From NCBI GenBank assembly GCA_905372155.1, contig CAJPNZ010000077.1:1-15639 (forward strand): a stretch of 15,639 nt of DNA. The letters run 5' to 3'. A model generated the notes under the pieces. It had not been told where the DNA came from and did no database searches. It saw only the letters and a list, made by a program, of their open reading frames with translations. The DNA is from Propionibacteriaceae bacterium (GTDB lineage Bacteria > Actinomycetota > Actinomycetes > Propionibacteriales > Propionibacteriaceae). The position numbers and the translations under genes are program-made. Of the stretch, positions 1 through 6,061 are shown one piece after another; the first letter of the stretch is position 1; each line of letters starts with the position of its first letter.

Positions 1-585
1 CGGGCAGTCCGCGGGCGCGTCGTCGCCGCGGAGAGGAACCGTATGGCGGTCGAGGTGACCGAGATCCTGGGAGCGCCTCCCCACGCCCACCGGTTCGTGG
101 TCGCCCAGGCGCTGGCCAAGGGTGACCGTTCGGAACTCGCTGTGGAGACCATGACGGAGTTGGGCGTGGATGAGATCCTCGCCTGGCAGGCGTCGCGCTC
201 CATCGTGCGCTGGCAGGGGGAACGCGGGACGAAGTCCCTGGGGCGCTGGGCCGCCACCGCGCGGGAGGCCACCAAGCAGTCCAGGAGATTCCGGATCCCC
301 GAGGTCTCGTCCGCCAGCACCAACCGGGTGGTGGAGCGGATCGGTGCGGCGGAGCTCGCCCTGGTCCTGCACGAGTCGGCGGAGAAAACCCTGGCCCGCG
401 TGGACCTCCCCGAGACGGGAGAAATCCTGCTGGTCGTGGGGCCGGAGGGGGGCATCAGCCCGGAGGAGCTGGAACGTTTCCAGCAGGCAGGGGCGGTTCC
501 GGTGCGGATCAGCGACGGTGTGCTGCGCACCTCCACGGCGGGGGCCATCGCCATCGGGCAGCTCACGGTTCTGGGGGAGCGCTGA
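1..585 (+). CDS. rsmE: 16S rRNA (uracil1498-N3)-methyltransferase RsmE, 5' end outside window
   Basis: RsmE uses SAM to methylate N3 of U1498 in the 16S rRNA of the assembled 30S subunit. The frame is open to the left edge, so 194 residues are visible of a family usually near 240-250. The ATG at 43 is internal, because the codons before it (1-42) continue the N-terminal PUA-like part. Family marks are VVAQALAKGDRSELAVE, the region ASRSIVRWQGER, the SPOUT-knot loop LLVVGPEGGISPEE and the C-terminal VLRTSTAGAIAIGQL, which builds the SAM-binding trefoil knot. In many actinobacteria rsmE follows hrcA-dnaJ and precedes phoH. Here the next plus-strand gene is not phoH. It ends in TGA at 583-585 and converges on the lipid kinase gene across 102 bp. 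Confidence in the family is high. Confidence 0.95.
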   Translation, partial: RAVRGRVVAAERNRMAVEVTEILGAPPHAHRFVVAQALAKGDRSELAVETMTELGVDEILAWQASRSIVRWQGERGTKSLGRWAATAREATKQSRRFRIPEVSSASTNRVVERIGAAELALVLHESAEKTLARVDLPETGEILLVVGPEGGISPEELERFQQAGAVPVRISDGVLRTSTAGAIAIGQLTVLGER

Positions 586-626
586 GAGGTCGTTTCCCGT
601 CTGCGAGAACTGCTGCTCGACATCCC

Positions 627-660
627 GGAAGGGACAGGATGCGGAGACGGAAGCCCTTCC
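627..660. other. Inverted repeat in the gap between convergent genes
   Basis: GGAAGGG (627-633) and CCCTTCC (654-660) are perfect 7-bp inverted arms around a 20-nt loop, between the ends of rsmE and the lipid kinase gene. A 10-bp palindrome, CGCCCGGGCG, follows at 661-670. Neither is followed by a T-run on either strand. The structure could slow convergent transcription but is not a convincing intrinsic terminator. Nothing else is seen in 586-687. Confidence 0.3.
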
Positions 661-687
661 CGCCCGGGCGTCTTCACCGGGGCAACA

Positions 688-1551
688 TCAATTGGCGTTC
701 CCCCGGCAGCGAATCTGCAGGGCACCGGGATCGACCCACACCTCCAGCGAACTCGCCGCCGGGCGCAGGTCACCGTCCAGGTGAACGGCTCTCGGGATGT
801 CCGACCCGATGATGACGTGGGCCGTCTCCCAACGGAGCAGTTTGCCGATGTCGCGGCGGGAGCGGGTCACACCCGTGAGGAGAACCGGCCACCAGTCCCG
901 CCAGCCGTCGACCCCGAGGTGCATGACGTGCAATCTCCCGTCGTCGGGGCGTGCCTCGGGGAAGAGGGAGGCCGTCGGAACCCTCCCGACATTGCCCGCC
1001 AGGACGGTCCAAGCCTCGATCGGTTGCCCGTTGATCCGCAGGGGCAGCCTGTGACGTCCCATGGTCCCGAGCCCGGCCCGGACGTAGGCCACCCAGCCGA
1101 GCCGCTTCTTCAGGTTGTCCCGGACCCCGAGGAGGGTCTCGGCGTCCCGCCCCATGCCGGTGGCCACAAGGAAGGGTTCAGGGGGGCCACCGTCGAGACT
1201 CGCCCATCCGAGATCCATGGAGCGGGGAGCGCCCGTCATGGCCAGGGCCGCACCTGCCAGGCCGCGGGGGAGCCCGAGATTCCTGGAGTAGACGCAGGCG
1301 GTGCCCGTCGCGAGGATCCCGAGGGGCACCCCGGTGCCTGCGAGTGCCCCTGCGACGAGCCGCTGCGTGCCGTCCCCGCCCGCGACGACCACGGAACCGG
1401 CCCCCTCCGACAGGGCCTGTGCCACCTGTTCGGGTCCGGGGGAGTCGGGGGTGGTCAGGTAGGTGCGGACCTCACCCAGTGCTCCCAGTTCTCGTGCCGC
1501 CGTTGCCGCTCCCGGATGGATCGGGTTCAGGATCAGCGCGGTGAAGGGCAT
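688..1551 (-). CDS. Diacylglycerol/lipid kinase-like protein (DAGK catalytic domain)
   Basis: The product is 287 aa and resembles the DgkB/YegS-type lipid kinases, which phosphorylate lipid hydroxyls with ATP at the inner membrane face. Residues 1-110 form the nucleotide-binding half, with ILNP near residue 7 and the glycine-rich GGDGT at 58-62. The C-terminal beta-sandwich half ends in VHLDGD and LEVWVDPGALQI, typical of the family. The longer frame reaching 1752 lies antisense to tgt. The ATG at 1551 is preferred because homologues begin at this point (M-x-x-x-A-L-I-L-N-P) and because a -10 sequence, TACCGT, lies exactly 6 nt upstream, which suits a leaderless mRNA. The usual GT-x-N motif reads GTACVYSRNL (82-91), so the conserved Asn is missing. 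The substrate is unknown: diacylglycerol, another lipid or a sphingoid base are possible. Confidence 0.85.
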   Translation of the reverse strand: MPFTALILNPIHPGAATAARELGALGEVRTYLTTPDSPGPEQVAQALSEGAGSVVVAGGDGTQRLVAGALAGTGVPLGILATGTACVYSRNLGLPRGLAGAALAMTGAPRSMDLGWASLDGGPPEPFLVATGMGRDAETLLGVRDNLKKRLGWVAYVRAGLGTMGRHRLPLRINGQPIEAWTVLAGNVGRVPTASLFPEARPDDGRLHVMHLGVDGWRDWWPVLLTGVTRSRRDIGKLLRWETAHVIIGSDIPRAVHLDGDLRPAASSLEVWVDPGALQIRCRGNAN

Positions 1552-1557
1552 GCGCCA

Positions 1558-1567
1558 ACGGTAACCT
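1558..1567. promoter_or_regulatory. Overlapping face-to-face -10 elements for the lipid kinase and tgt
   Basis: The 10-mer ACGGTAACCT reads as TAACCT on the plus strand (1562-1567) and TACCGT on the minus strand (1563-1558), so the two -10 hexamers share the central TA. Each is followed by exactly 6 nt and then a start codon: GTG of tgt at 1574 and ATG of the lipid kinase at 1551. With transcription starting about 7 nt after the -10, both mRNAs would begin at the start codon. Neither gene has a Shine-Dalgarno sequence, and no good -35 is visible on either side. Only one polymerase could occupy the site at a time. Confidence 0.6.
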
Positions 1568-1573
1568 TGCCCG

Positions 1574-2797
1574 GTGAGTTTCGGTTTTGAAGTGGCTGTG
1601 CGTTCCGGTGGGCGGGCACGTACCGGCACGATCCACACCCCCCACGGTGACATCCGCACCCCGGCCTTCATACCCGTCGGAACGAAGGCGAGCGTGAAGG
1701 CGGTGCTGCCGGAGGCCATGGCCGATCTCGGTGCCCAGGCGCTGCTGGCCAATGCCTATCACCTGTATCTGCAGCCCGGTTCCGACCTGGTGGACGAGGC
1801 CGGCGGTCTCGGGTGTTTCATGAACTGGCCCGGCCCCACCTTCACGGATTCGGGTGGATTCCAGGTGATGAGTCTCGGCGCCGGTTTCAAGAAGGTGCTG
1901 GCGATGGACACCAAGGGGCTCGTGGGCGACGACGTCATCGCCGAGGGGAAGACGCGGCGCGCGCACGTCGACGAGGACGGCGTCACCTTCTTCAGCCACC
2001 TCAACGGCAGCCGCCTCCGGTTCACCCCGGAGGTTTCGATGACCATCCAGCACCAGCTCGGCGCGGACATCATGTTCGCCTTCGACGAACTCACCACCCT
2101 GATGAACACCCGCGACTACCAGGAGGCCTCCGTGGCGCGCACCCACCGGTGGGCGGTCCGGTGCCTGCGGGCCCATGCCACCCTGACGGAGGAACGTGTC
2201 GGCAAGCCCTACCAGGCCCTGTTCGGGGTGATCCAGGGCGCCCAGTACGAGGATCTGCGCAGGAGAGCGGCCGCGGACCTGGCGGCCCTCGAGGTGGATG
2301 GTTCCCGGTTCGACGGGTTCGGGCTCGGCGGGGCGCTGGAGAAGGAGAACCTGGGGCGCATCATCGGATGGATGGTCGATGAACTGCCCGAGGACCGGCC
2401 CCGGCACCTGCTCGGGATCTCCGAACCCGAGGACCTGTTCGAGGCCGTGGCCTTCGGGGCGGACACCTTCGACTGCGTCAATCCGTCCAGGGTGGCCCGC
2501 AATGCCGCCATCTACACCGCCGATGGGCGGTACAACGTGAACACCGCCAGGAACCGCCGCGCCTTCGAACCGTTGGAGGCGGACTGCGACTGCTACACCT
2601 GCACCCACTACACCCGCGCCTACCTCCATCACCTGTTCAAGGCGAAGGAGATGCTGGCCTCCACCCTCGCCACCATCCACAACGAACGTTTCACGGTGCG
2701 CCTGGTGGACGAGATCCGCGCCAGCCTGGAATCAGGTGAGTTCGACCTCTTCCGCAACGAGTTCATGGGCCGCTACAACGCCCGGAAAACGCAGTGA
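1574..2797 (+). CDS. tgt: tRNA-guanine transglycosylase (queuosine tRNA-ribosyltransferase)
   Basis: TGT exchanges guanine 34 of tRNAs with GUN anticodons for a 7-deazaguanine base. The protein is 407 aa. Catalytic features are TDSGGFQ with D92 (base recognition), FDE at 170-172, IQGAQ at 220-224 and FDCVNPSR with the nucleophile D300. The zinc site is C338, C340, C343 and H369 (CDCYTC and TIHNERF). Two departures from the well-studied Zymomonas enzyme stand out. About 25 residues are inserted between D92 and D171, around GFKKVLAMDTKG. The base-pocket loop, usually GGLAVGE, reads GGALEKE at 252-258. I recall similar features in other actinobacterial TGTs. The GTG start has no Shine-Dalgarno but sits 6 nt after TAACCT, suggesting a leaderless mRNA. 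Its stop overlaps the next gene by 4 nt. A YhhQ-type transporter lies just downstream on the other strand. Confidence 0.96.
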   Translation: MSFGFEVAVRSGGRARTGTIHTPHGDIRTPAFIPVGTKASVKAVLPEAMADLGAQALLANAYHLYLQPGSDLVDEAGGLGCFMNWPGPTFTDSGGFQVMSLGAGFKKVLAMDTKGLVGDDVIAEGKTRRAHVDEDGVTFFSHLNGSRLRFTPEVSMTIQHQLGADIMFAFDELTTLMNTRDYQEASVARTHRWAVRCLRAHATLTEERVGKPYQALFGVIQGAQYEDLRRRAAADLAALEVDGSRFDGFGLGGALEKENLGRIIGWMVDELPEDRPRHLLGISEPEDLFEAVAFGADTFDCVNPSRVARNAAIYTADGRYNVNTARNRRAFEPLEADCDCYTCTHYTRAYLHHLFKAKEMLASTLATIHNERFTVRLVDEIRASLESGEFDLFRNEFMGRYNARKTQ

Positions 2798-3693
2798 TCA
2801 TGTGCACCGAGGACGAGTTTGGGACTGTCCCACCTTGGCAGGATGAGCTGATCGCACTTGCCAGGAACATCACGCAGGACGGTGATCCACCGAGATCCCC
2901 CGAGGAGGAGGCGGAGGAACTGGCCGGACACCAGCGCCTGTGCGAGATCGTCGATTCCTTGAACGGGGCAGAGGGGCCGGCCGCCATCCGAAGTCTGTTG
3001 TTGGCGGTTCATCCCATCGAACACTATGAAATCTACGAAGCCATCTATTCACACCTGGCTGTGTATCCCGCCGCGGATTTCGGAAGAGTCGCGGCCCGGG
3101 TGTTACCTGAGTGGTTGGAAACCAACGGGAATCACCCGAATATTTCCGATGCCCTGGAACGACTGACCTATGACGATCGAGCCTGTCGGGAGTTCACGAC
3201 ATGGGCCGGGGAATGGCGATCGCAGCAGAGGGAGCTGGTACTTGATGCGATGCGTCTCTGGTCCCACGAGAGTCAGCACTGGGAGACGGTGTTCGTTGCG
3301 TTGGGTGGTGAGGTCACGGAGGTCTGCCTGGATCCGGTTCCCACGGGCTGGCCCGAGGAATGGAGATGGGCCGTGGAGCTGTTCCGGCAGGACGGTGATC
3401 TTCAACTGCTGCGGTGGGCGATGGATCAGAAACCTGCCGACTACGGTCCACTCCTGGCGGTCCTCGAGCTGGACCATGGTCCGAACTGGCGTGGGATCCG
3501 CAGACTGATCGATCTGTTCCTCTCCTCCAGGGAAAGGATGAGGCTGATTCCCGGTTTTGTTGCAGCCCTGGAGGAGCAACCCCGAGAACGTCAGGACCGT
3601 GTCCGGCGATCGCTGGAACGGGCTCGGCCGGGTGCCATCGAACATCTGCGCGCCCGGTATGAGCAGTTCCGGCAGCTCGAGGGCCTGAGTTGA
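2794..3693 (+). CDS. Unrecognised, mostly helical protein overlapping the end of tgt
   Basis: I do not recognise this 299-aa protein. It has no signal peptide or membrane segment and is rich in Glu, Arg, Leu and Trp. It looks almost entirely alpha-helical, with paired amphipathic stretches such as HPIEHYEIYEAIYSHLAVYP and LLRWAMDQKPADYGPLLAVL that suggest a helical-repeat (HEAT- or TPR-like) fold. No catalytic motif is evident. The GTG at 2794 overlaps the tgt stop (GTGA), implying translational coupling. The ATG at 2800, 10 nt after a weak GGAAAA, is an equally possible start. Base composition differs from its neighbours: I count 28 G+C in 3001-3060 (47%), and Cys, His and Tyr codons are frequent. 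It may be a recently acquired accessory gene. Some toxin-immunity proteins look like this, but nothing here proves that. It converges on yhhQ with a 9-bp gap. Confidence 0.75.
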   Translation: MIMCTEDEFGTVPPWQDELIALARNITQDGDPPRSPEEEAEELAGHQRLCEIVDSLNGAEGPAAIRSLLLAVHPIEHYEIYEAIYSHLAVYPAADFGRVAARVLPEWLETNGNHPNISDALERLTYDDRACREFTTWAGEWRSQQRELVLDAMRLWSHESQHWETVFVALGGEVTEVCLDPVPTGWPEEWRWAVELFRQDGDLQLLRWAMDQKPADYGPLLAVLELDHGPNWRGIRRLIDLFLSSRERMRLIPGFVAALEEQPRERQDRVRRSLERARPGAIEHLRARYEQFRQLEGLS

Positions 3694-3706
3694 GGTGGTT
3701 CCTCAA
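3690..3706. terminator. Small hairpin spanning two convergent stop codons
   Basis: TTGAGG (3690-3695) and CCTCAA (3701-3706) pair perfectly around a 5-nt loop. The hairpin includes the TGA of the unknown gene (3691-3693) and the stop of yhhQ (3703-3705). It is symmetrical and could act in both directions, but the stem is only 6 bp and no T-run follows. It is a weak terminator candidate. Confidence 0.3.
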
Positions 3707-4392
3707 ACCTTGGTGAGTTCGGGCTCGCGACTGCGCACCAGACTGATCACCCGGTAGGTGACCGGCAGCAGAACGGCCTCCACACTGACCTTGAACAGGT
3801 AGCCGACGACGATGTAGTTCAGCATCGTGCCGCCGTCGATCTGCCCGCCGAAGGCGATCAGACAGAAGATGGTGGTGTCGGCAGCCTCACCCACCACGGT
3901 GGAGCCCAGCAGGCGTTTCCACATGCCCTTTCCCTCCCGCCACTGCTTCAGTTTCACGAGCACCCAGGCGTTGAGGAACTGCCCGACCAGGTAACCGGCG
4001 AGGGAGGCGACGACGATGCGCGGAACGAAGCCGAGGACCGCGACGAATGCCTCTTGGTTCTCGTAGCCGGGGGCCGCCGGGGCGGCACCGACCGCCAGGA
4101 AGGTGAGTGAGGCGAGCAGCGAGACCCCGAAACCCAGGAGGATGGCGCGCCGGGCCCCTCGCATCCCGAACACCTCCGCCAGGACGTCGCCCAACACGTA
4201 GGTGAGCGGGAACAGCAGCGCGCCGCCGTCGGTGATGATCGGCAGGACCGGCAGCCCGAACGGGGACCATGTGGGGCCGAAGGCGATCAGCTTGGTGGCG
4301 GCGACGTTGGAGATCAGCAGCAGCGCGACGAACAACGCCACCACCAGGTCGTAGTTGCCTCGGGCGCGGGAGAAGGTATCCGGCTGGGTCAC
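3703..4392 (-). CDS. yhhQ: YhhQ-family queuosine precursor transporter
   Basis: This is a 229-aa integral membrane protein with about six hydrophobic segments. Family landmarks are LLISNVAATK near residues 20-32, TDGGALLFPLTYVLGDVLAE near 54-73, GYLVGQFLNAWVLVKLK in the middle and VGEAADTTIFCLIAFGG near 168-184. In E. coli YhhQ imports the queuosine precursors preQ0 and preQ1 across the inner membrane, and relatives in other bacteria move queuine or related bases. tgt lies about 0.9 kb away on the other strand, and no preQ0 biosynthesis gene is present, which fits salvage. The start is GTG at 4392, as no ATG gives a better N-terminus. The sequence TAAGAT (4404-4399) lies exactly 6 nt upstream and there is no Shine-Dalgarno, so the mRNA is probably leaderless, as for tgt. 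Confidence 0.9.
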   Translation of the reverse strand: MTQPDTFSRARGNYDLVVALFVALLLISNVAATKLIAFGPTWSPFGLPVLPIITDGGALLFPLTYVLGDVLAEVFGMRGARRAILLGFGVSLLASLTFLAVGAAPAAPGYENQEAFVAVLGFVPRIVVASLAGYLVGQFLNAWVLVKLKQWREGKGMWKRLLGSTVVGEAADTTIFCLIAFGGQIDGGTMLNYIVVGYLFKVSVEAVLLPVTYRVISLVRSREPELTKV

Positions 4393-4398
4393 CGTGGA

Positions 4399-4404
4399 AT
4401 CTTA
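4399..4404 (-). promoter_or_regulatory. Probable leaderless -10 element of yhhQ
   Basis: On the minus strand TAAGAT is followed by 6 nt and the GTG start codon at 4392, so transcription is expected to begin at the start codon. The spacing is identical to that of tgt and the lipid kinase gene. No clear -35 hexamer is seen. Confidence 0.55.
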
Positions 4405-4408
4405 CGTC

Positions 4409-4422
4409 GCTCCCGGGGGAGC
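4409..4422. repeat. Inverted repeat GCTCCC-GG-GGGAGC upstream of yhhQ
   Basis: Two perfect 6-bp arms surround a 2-bp centre, immediately upstream of the yhhQ -10 and within its spacer and -35 region. The position suits a repressor or activator site controlling yhhQ. The 2-bp gap is too small for a stable RNA hairpin, so a DNA-protein site is likelier. No regulator is identified. Confidence 0.3.
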
Positions 4423-4473
4423 AATTCAAGCGTGGTTTACGTCTTGAAGGCGTAGCGGTGGCAGTATTGGCTC

Positions 4474-4905
4474 ATGGAAGACATCGTCGACTTCAACATC
4501 CAGGTTCCCGAGGAAGCCGAGCAGCTGGATCAGTTGCAGGAGGGGGACTCCCTGATCAACCGCGGCGTGGACGATGTGCTCGATGAGGGCTACACCGCCC
4601 CCGAACGGTGGTCGGTGGGCCAGGGATTCGGAAACACGTTCGCGGAGATGCACCGGGGCGAGACCATCGAGCAGCGCGTCCGTCAGGAGCAACCGGAGGT
4701 CGTCCGCGACGACGCGCCCTGGAATCCGGACGGGGAGGAACGCCAGGTCGGGCGGGAGCGTGCGGGGCGGCTGATGCGGGTGCAGGGCTCGGGCGGCGAG
4801 GACACCCTCGGCGTGGACGTCGGATTCTCCGGCGGGGCGGCGAGTGCTGAGGAGGCCGCCATGCACATCATCCGCGATGATCAGGACGAGGACGACGATT
4901 TCTGA
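4474..4905 (+). CDS. DUF5709 family protein
   Basis: This 143-aa, very acidic protein of unknown function matches the actinobacterial DUF5709 pattern. Its marks are an N-terminal LDQLQEGDSLINRGVDDVLD with EGYTAPER (about residues 18-45), then ETIEQRVRQEQPEV, RAGRLM and a closing GGAASAEEAAMHI before an Asp/Glu-rich tail. No membrane segment, signal peptide or catalytic motif is present, and it is probably a soluble cytoplasmic protein. The ATG at 4474 has no Shine-Dalgarno upstream. A poor -10, CAGTAT (4462-4467), lies 6 nt before it, so a leaderless mRNA is possible but weakly supported. Its TGA directly abuts the stop of the opposing lacI-type gene, sharing the palindrome TGATCA. Nothing in the context suggests a role. 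Confidence 0.85.
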   Translation: MEDIVDFNIQVPEEAEQLDQLQEGDSLINRGVDDVLDEGYTAPERWSVGQGFGNTFAEMHRGETIEQRVRQEQPEVVRDDAPWNPDGEERQVGRERAGRLMRVQGSGGEDTLGVDVGFSGGAASAEEAAMHIIRDDQDEDDDF

Positions 4906-6006
4906 TCAGGAACAGCCGCGGTCGCCATTCCGGTCCCGGGATCCCCGCCGGTCATTGTTCCACGGACCTGTGTGCCCTCGGTTCGGTTCCCCGGCCCGCC
5001 GCGTCCTCGGCGCCGCTGACGATGTGCGGATCACCAGGCCGGTCGGAATGGTGATCCGCCCGGGGGAGGTGCCGGGATCGGCGATCCGGCGCAGCAAAGC
5101 CTCGGCGCAGGCCACGCCGACGTCGAAGGCGTGATTGTCCACGGTGGTGAGGTCCAGGAAACGACTCCGGGCGAGCTGCGAGTTGTCGAAGCCGATCAGT
5201 GACACATCCCCCGGCACCTCGTAGCCGGTTTCGCGCAGCGCGGCGCGTGCCCCGAGGGCCATGGTGTCGTTGGCCGTGAAAACCGCGGTCAACCCAGGAT
5301 GTTCCCGCAGCAACTCCACGGTTCCCAGATACCCTCCCTCCTCGTTGGTCGGGTTCGCGAACCCGTTCACCAGGGGTTCTAGGCCCGCCGATTCCATGAA
5401 GTCCGAGTACGCCCTGCGGCGGATTCCGGCGGAGCCGCCGGCGCCGGTGACGTGGCCGATGCGTTCGTGCCCCAGGGAACGCAGGTGTTCCATCAGGAGG
5501 TTCACTCCCTGGGCCTGGTCGCTGCCGATCAGGTCGGCCCCCTCGATGGTGTTGCACCGCGTACCCTCCAGCACCGTGGGAATGCCCAGGTCCTCGAAGT
5601 CCCGTCCCGGTTCCGCCGCCACGACCAGGGCGTCGACCTGGGTGTCGCGGAACCCGTCGATGGCGTTCATGGTGGTGCCGCCCAGCGTGAAGTGTTCCCT
5701 GACCGCGACGTGAAAACCGTGTGGCCCCATCGTGGTGCGCAGGCCGCTCAGCAACTCGACGAACCACGGGTTGCGGAAGTCGTCGATCACCAGGCCGATG
5801 GTCCGTGTCCGGTTGCTCGCCAGGGAGGAAGCCGCCTGGCTGCGCCGGTAACCGAGTTTCCGGATCGCGTCCCGGACCGCCTCCCGTTTCGCCTCGGCAA
5901 CCAGGGGAGAGTCGTTCAGCACCAGGGAGACCAGCGACTTCGAGACCCCGGCCTCGCGTGCCACGTCGTAGATGGTCGGTCTGGGCTTGGATGACGGCGA
6001 GGTCAT
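4906..6006 (-). CDS. LacI/GalR-family transcriptional repressor of the adjacent sugar operon
   Basis: The product is 366 aa. Residues 10-31 (PTIYDVAREAGVSK then SLVSLVLN) form the LacI helix-turn-helix, and the hinge helix SQAASSLAS near 57-65 normally inserts into the centre of a CG-centred palindrome. The periplasmic-binding-protein-like sugar domain runs from about 68 to 335, including TIGLVIDDFRNPWF, TAVFTANDTMALGA and VSLIGFDNSQLARS. The ATG at 6006 follows AAGGAGAA closely. After the usual family end (LVIRTSSAAP) there is an extra tail of about 30 residues rich in Arg, Gly and Asn, ending only where the DUF5709 gene ends. It diverges from the oxidoreductase operon. Two palindromes in the gap sit over both promoters, so it probably represses the operon and itself, with a sugar or sugar derivative as inducer. 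The effector is not identifiable. Confidence 0.93.
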   Translation of the reverse strand: MTSPSSKPRPTIYDVAREAGVSKSLVSLVLNDSPLVAEAKREAVRDAIRKLGYRRSQAASSLASNRTRTIGLVIDDFRNPWFVELLSGLRTTMGPHGFHVAVREHFTLGGTTMNAIDGFRDTQVDALVVAAEPGRDFEDLGIPTVLEGTRCNTIEGADLIGSDQAQGVNLLMEHLRSLGHERIGHVTGAGGSAGIRRRAYSDFMESAGLEPLVNGFANPTNEEGGYLGTVELLREHPGLTAVFTANDTMALGARAALRETGYEVPGDVSLIGFDNSQLARSRFLDLTTVDNHAFDVGVACAEALLRRIADPGTSPGRITIPTGLVIRTSSAAPRTRRAGEPNRGHTGPWNNDRRGSRDRNGDRGCS

Positions 6007-6030
6007 CTTTCTCCTTCCCGAGTGTTGACG

Positions 6031-6038
6031 AAGCGCTT
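6031..6038. promoter_or_regulatory. Candidate LacI-family operator O1
   Basis: AAGCGCTT is an 8-bp perfect palindrome with the CG centre typical of LacI/GalR operators, although the flanking bases are not symmetrical. It lies in the -35/-10 spacer of the forward promoter and over the predicted start (about 6037) of the divergent repressor transcript. Its centre is 34 bp from that of O2. Confidence 0.55.
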
Positions 6039-6043
6039 GCAGG

Positions 6044-6049
6044 ATTCTA
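6044..6049 (-). promoter_or_regulatory. -10 element of the lacI-type gene, sharing TA with the forward -10
   Basis: TAGAAT on the minus strand (6049-6044) is close to consensus. It shares the TA at 6048-6049 with the forward TACAGT, giving the symmetrical 10-mer ATTCTACAGT. The predicted start near 6037 leaves a leader of about 31 nt containing AAGGAGAA. No -35 at good spacing is visible. Confidence 0.5.
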
Positions 6050-6061
6050 CAGTGAAACTAC

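Larger units (their letters stand above)
6025..6053 (+). promoter_or_regulatory. Sigma-70-type promoter of the oxidoreductase operon
   Basis: TTGACG (6025-6030) and TACAGT (6048-6053) are separated by exactly 17 bp. This is the best -35/-10 pair in the window and predicts transcription from about 6060. The resulting leader is about 36 nt and includes a strong Shine-Dalgarno at 6085-6092. Palindromes lie in the spacer and just after the expected start. Confidence 0.75.

Noticed and set aside
661..670. CGCCCGGGCG palindrome as a regulatory site.
   Set aside because: It lies between two convergent 3' ends, away from any promoter, and such GC palindromes are expected by chance at this base composition.
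1552..1752. N-terminal extension of the lipid kinase frame to 1752.
   Set aside because: It runs antisense through the 5' part of tgt, encodes no family-like sequence, and the ATG at 1551 gives the normal N-terminus with a matching -10.
1472..2680. Long minus-strand open frame (402 aa) opposite tgt.
   Set aside because: It is a high-GC shadow of tgt: Gly/Val/His-rich translation with no domain, while the plus strand carries a complete TGT with all active-site residues.
4444..4467. TTGAAG / CAGTAT as a -35/-10 pair for the DUF5709 gene.
   Set aside because: The spacer is only 12 bp and the -10 lacks the first T, so the pair is not a credible promoter.
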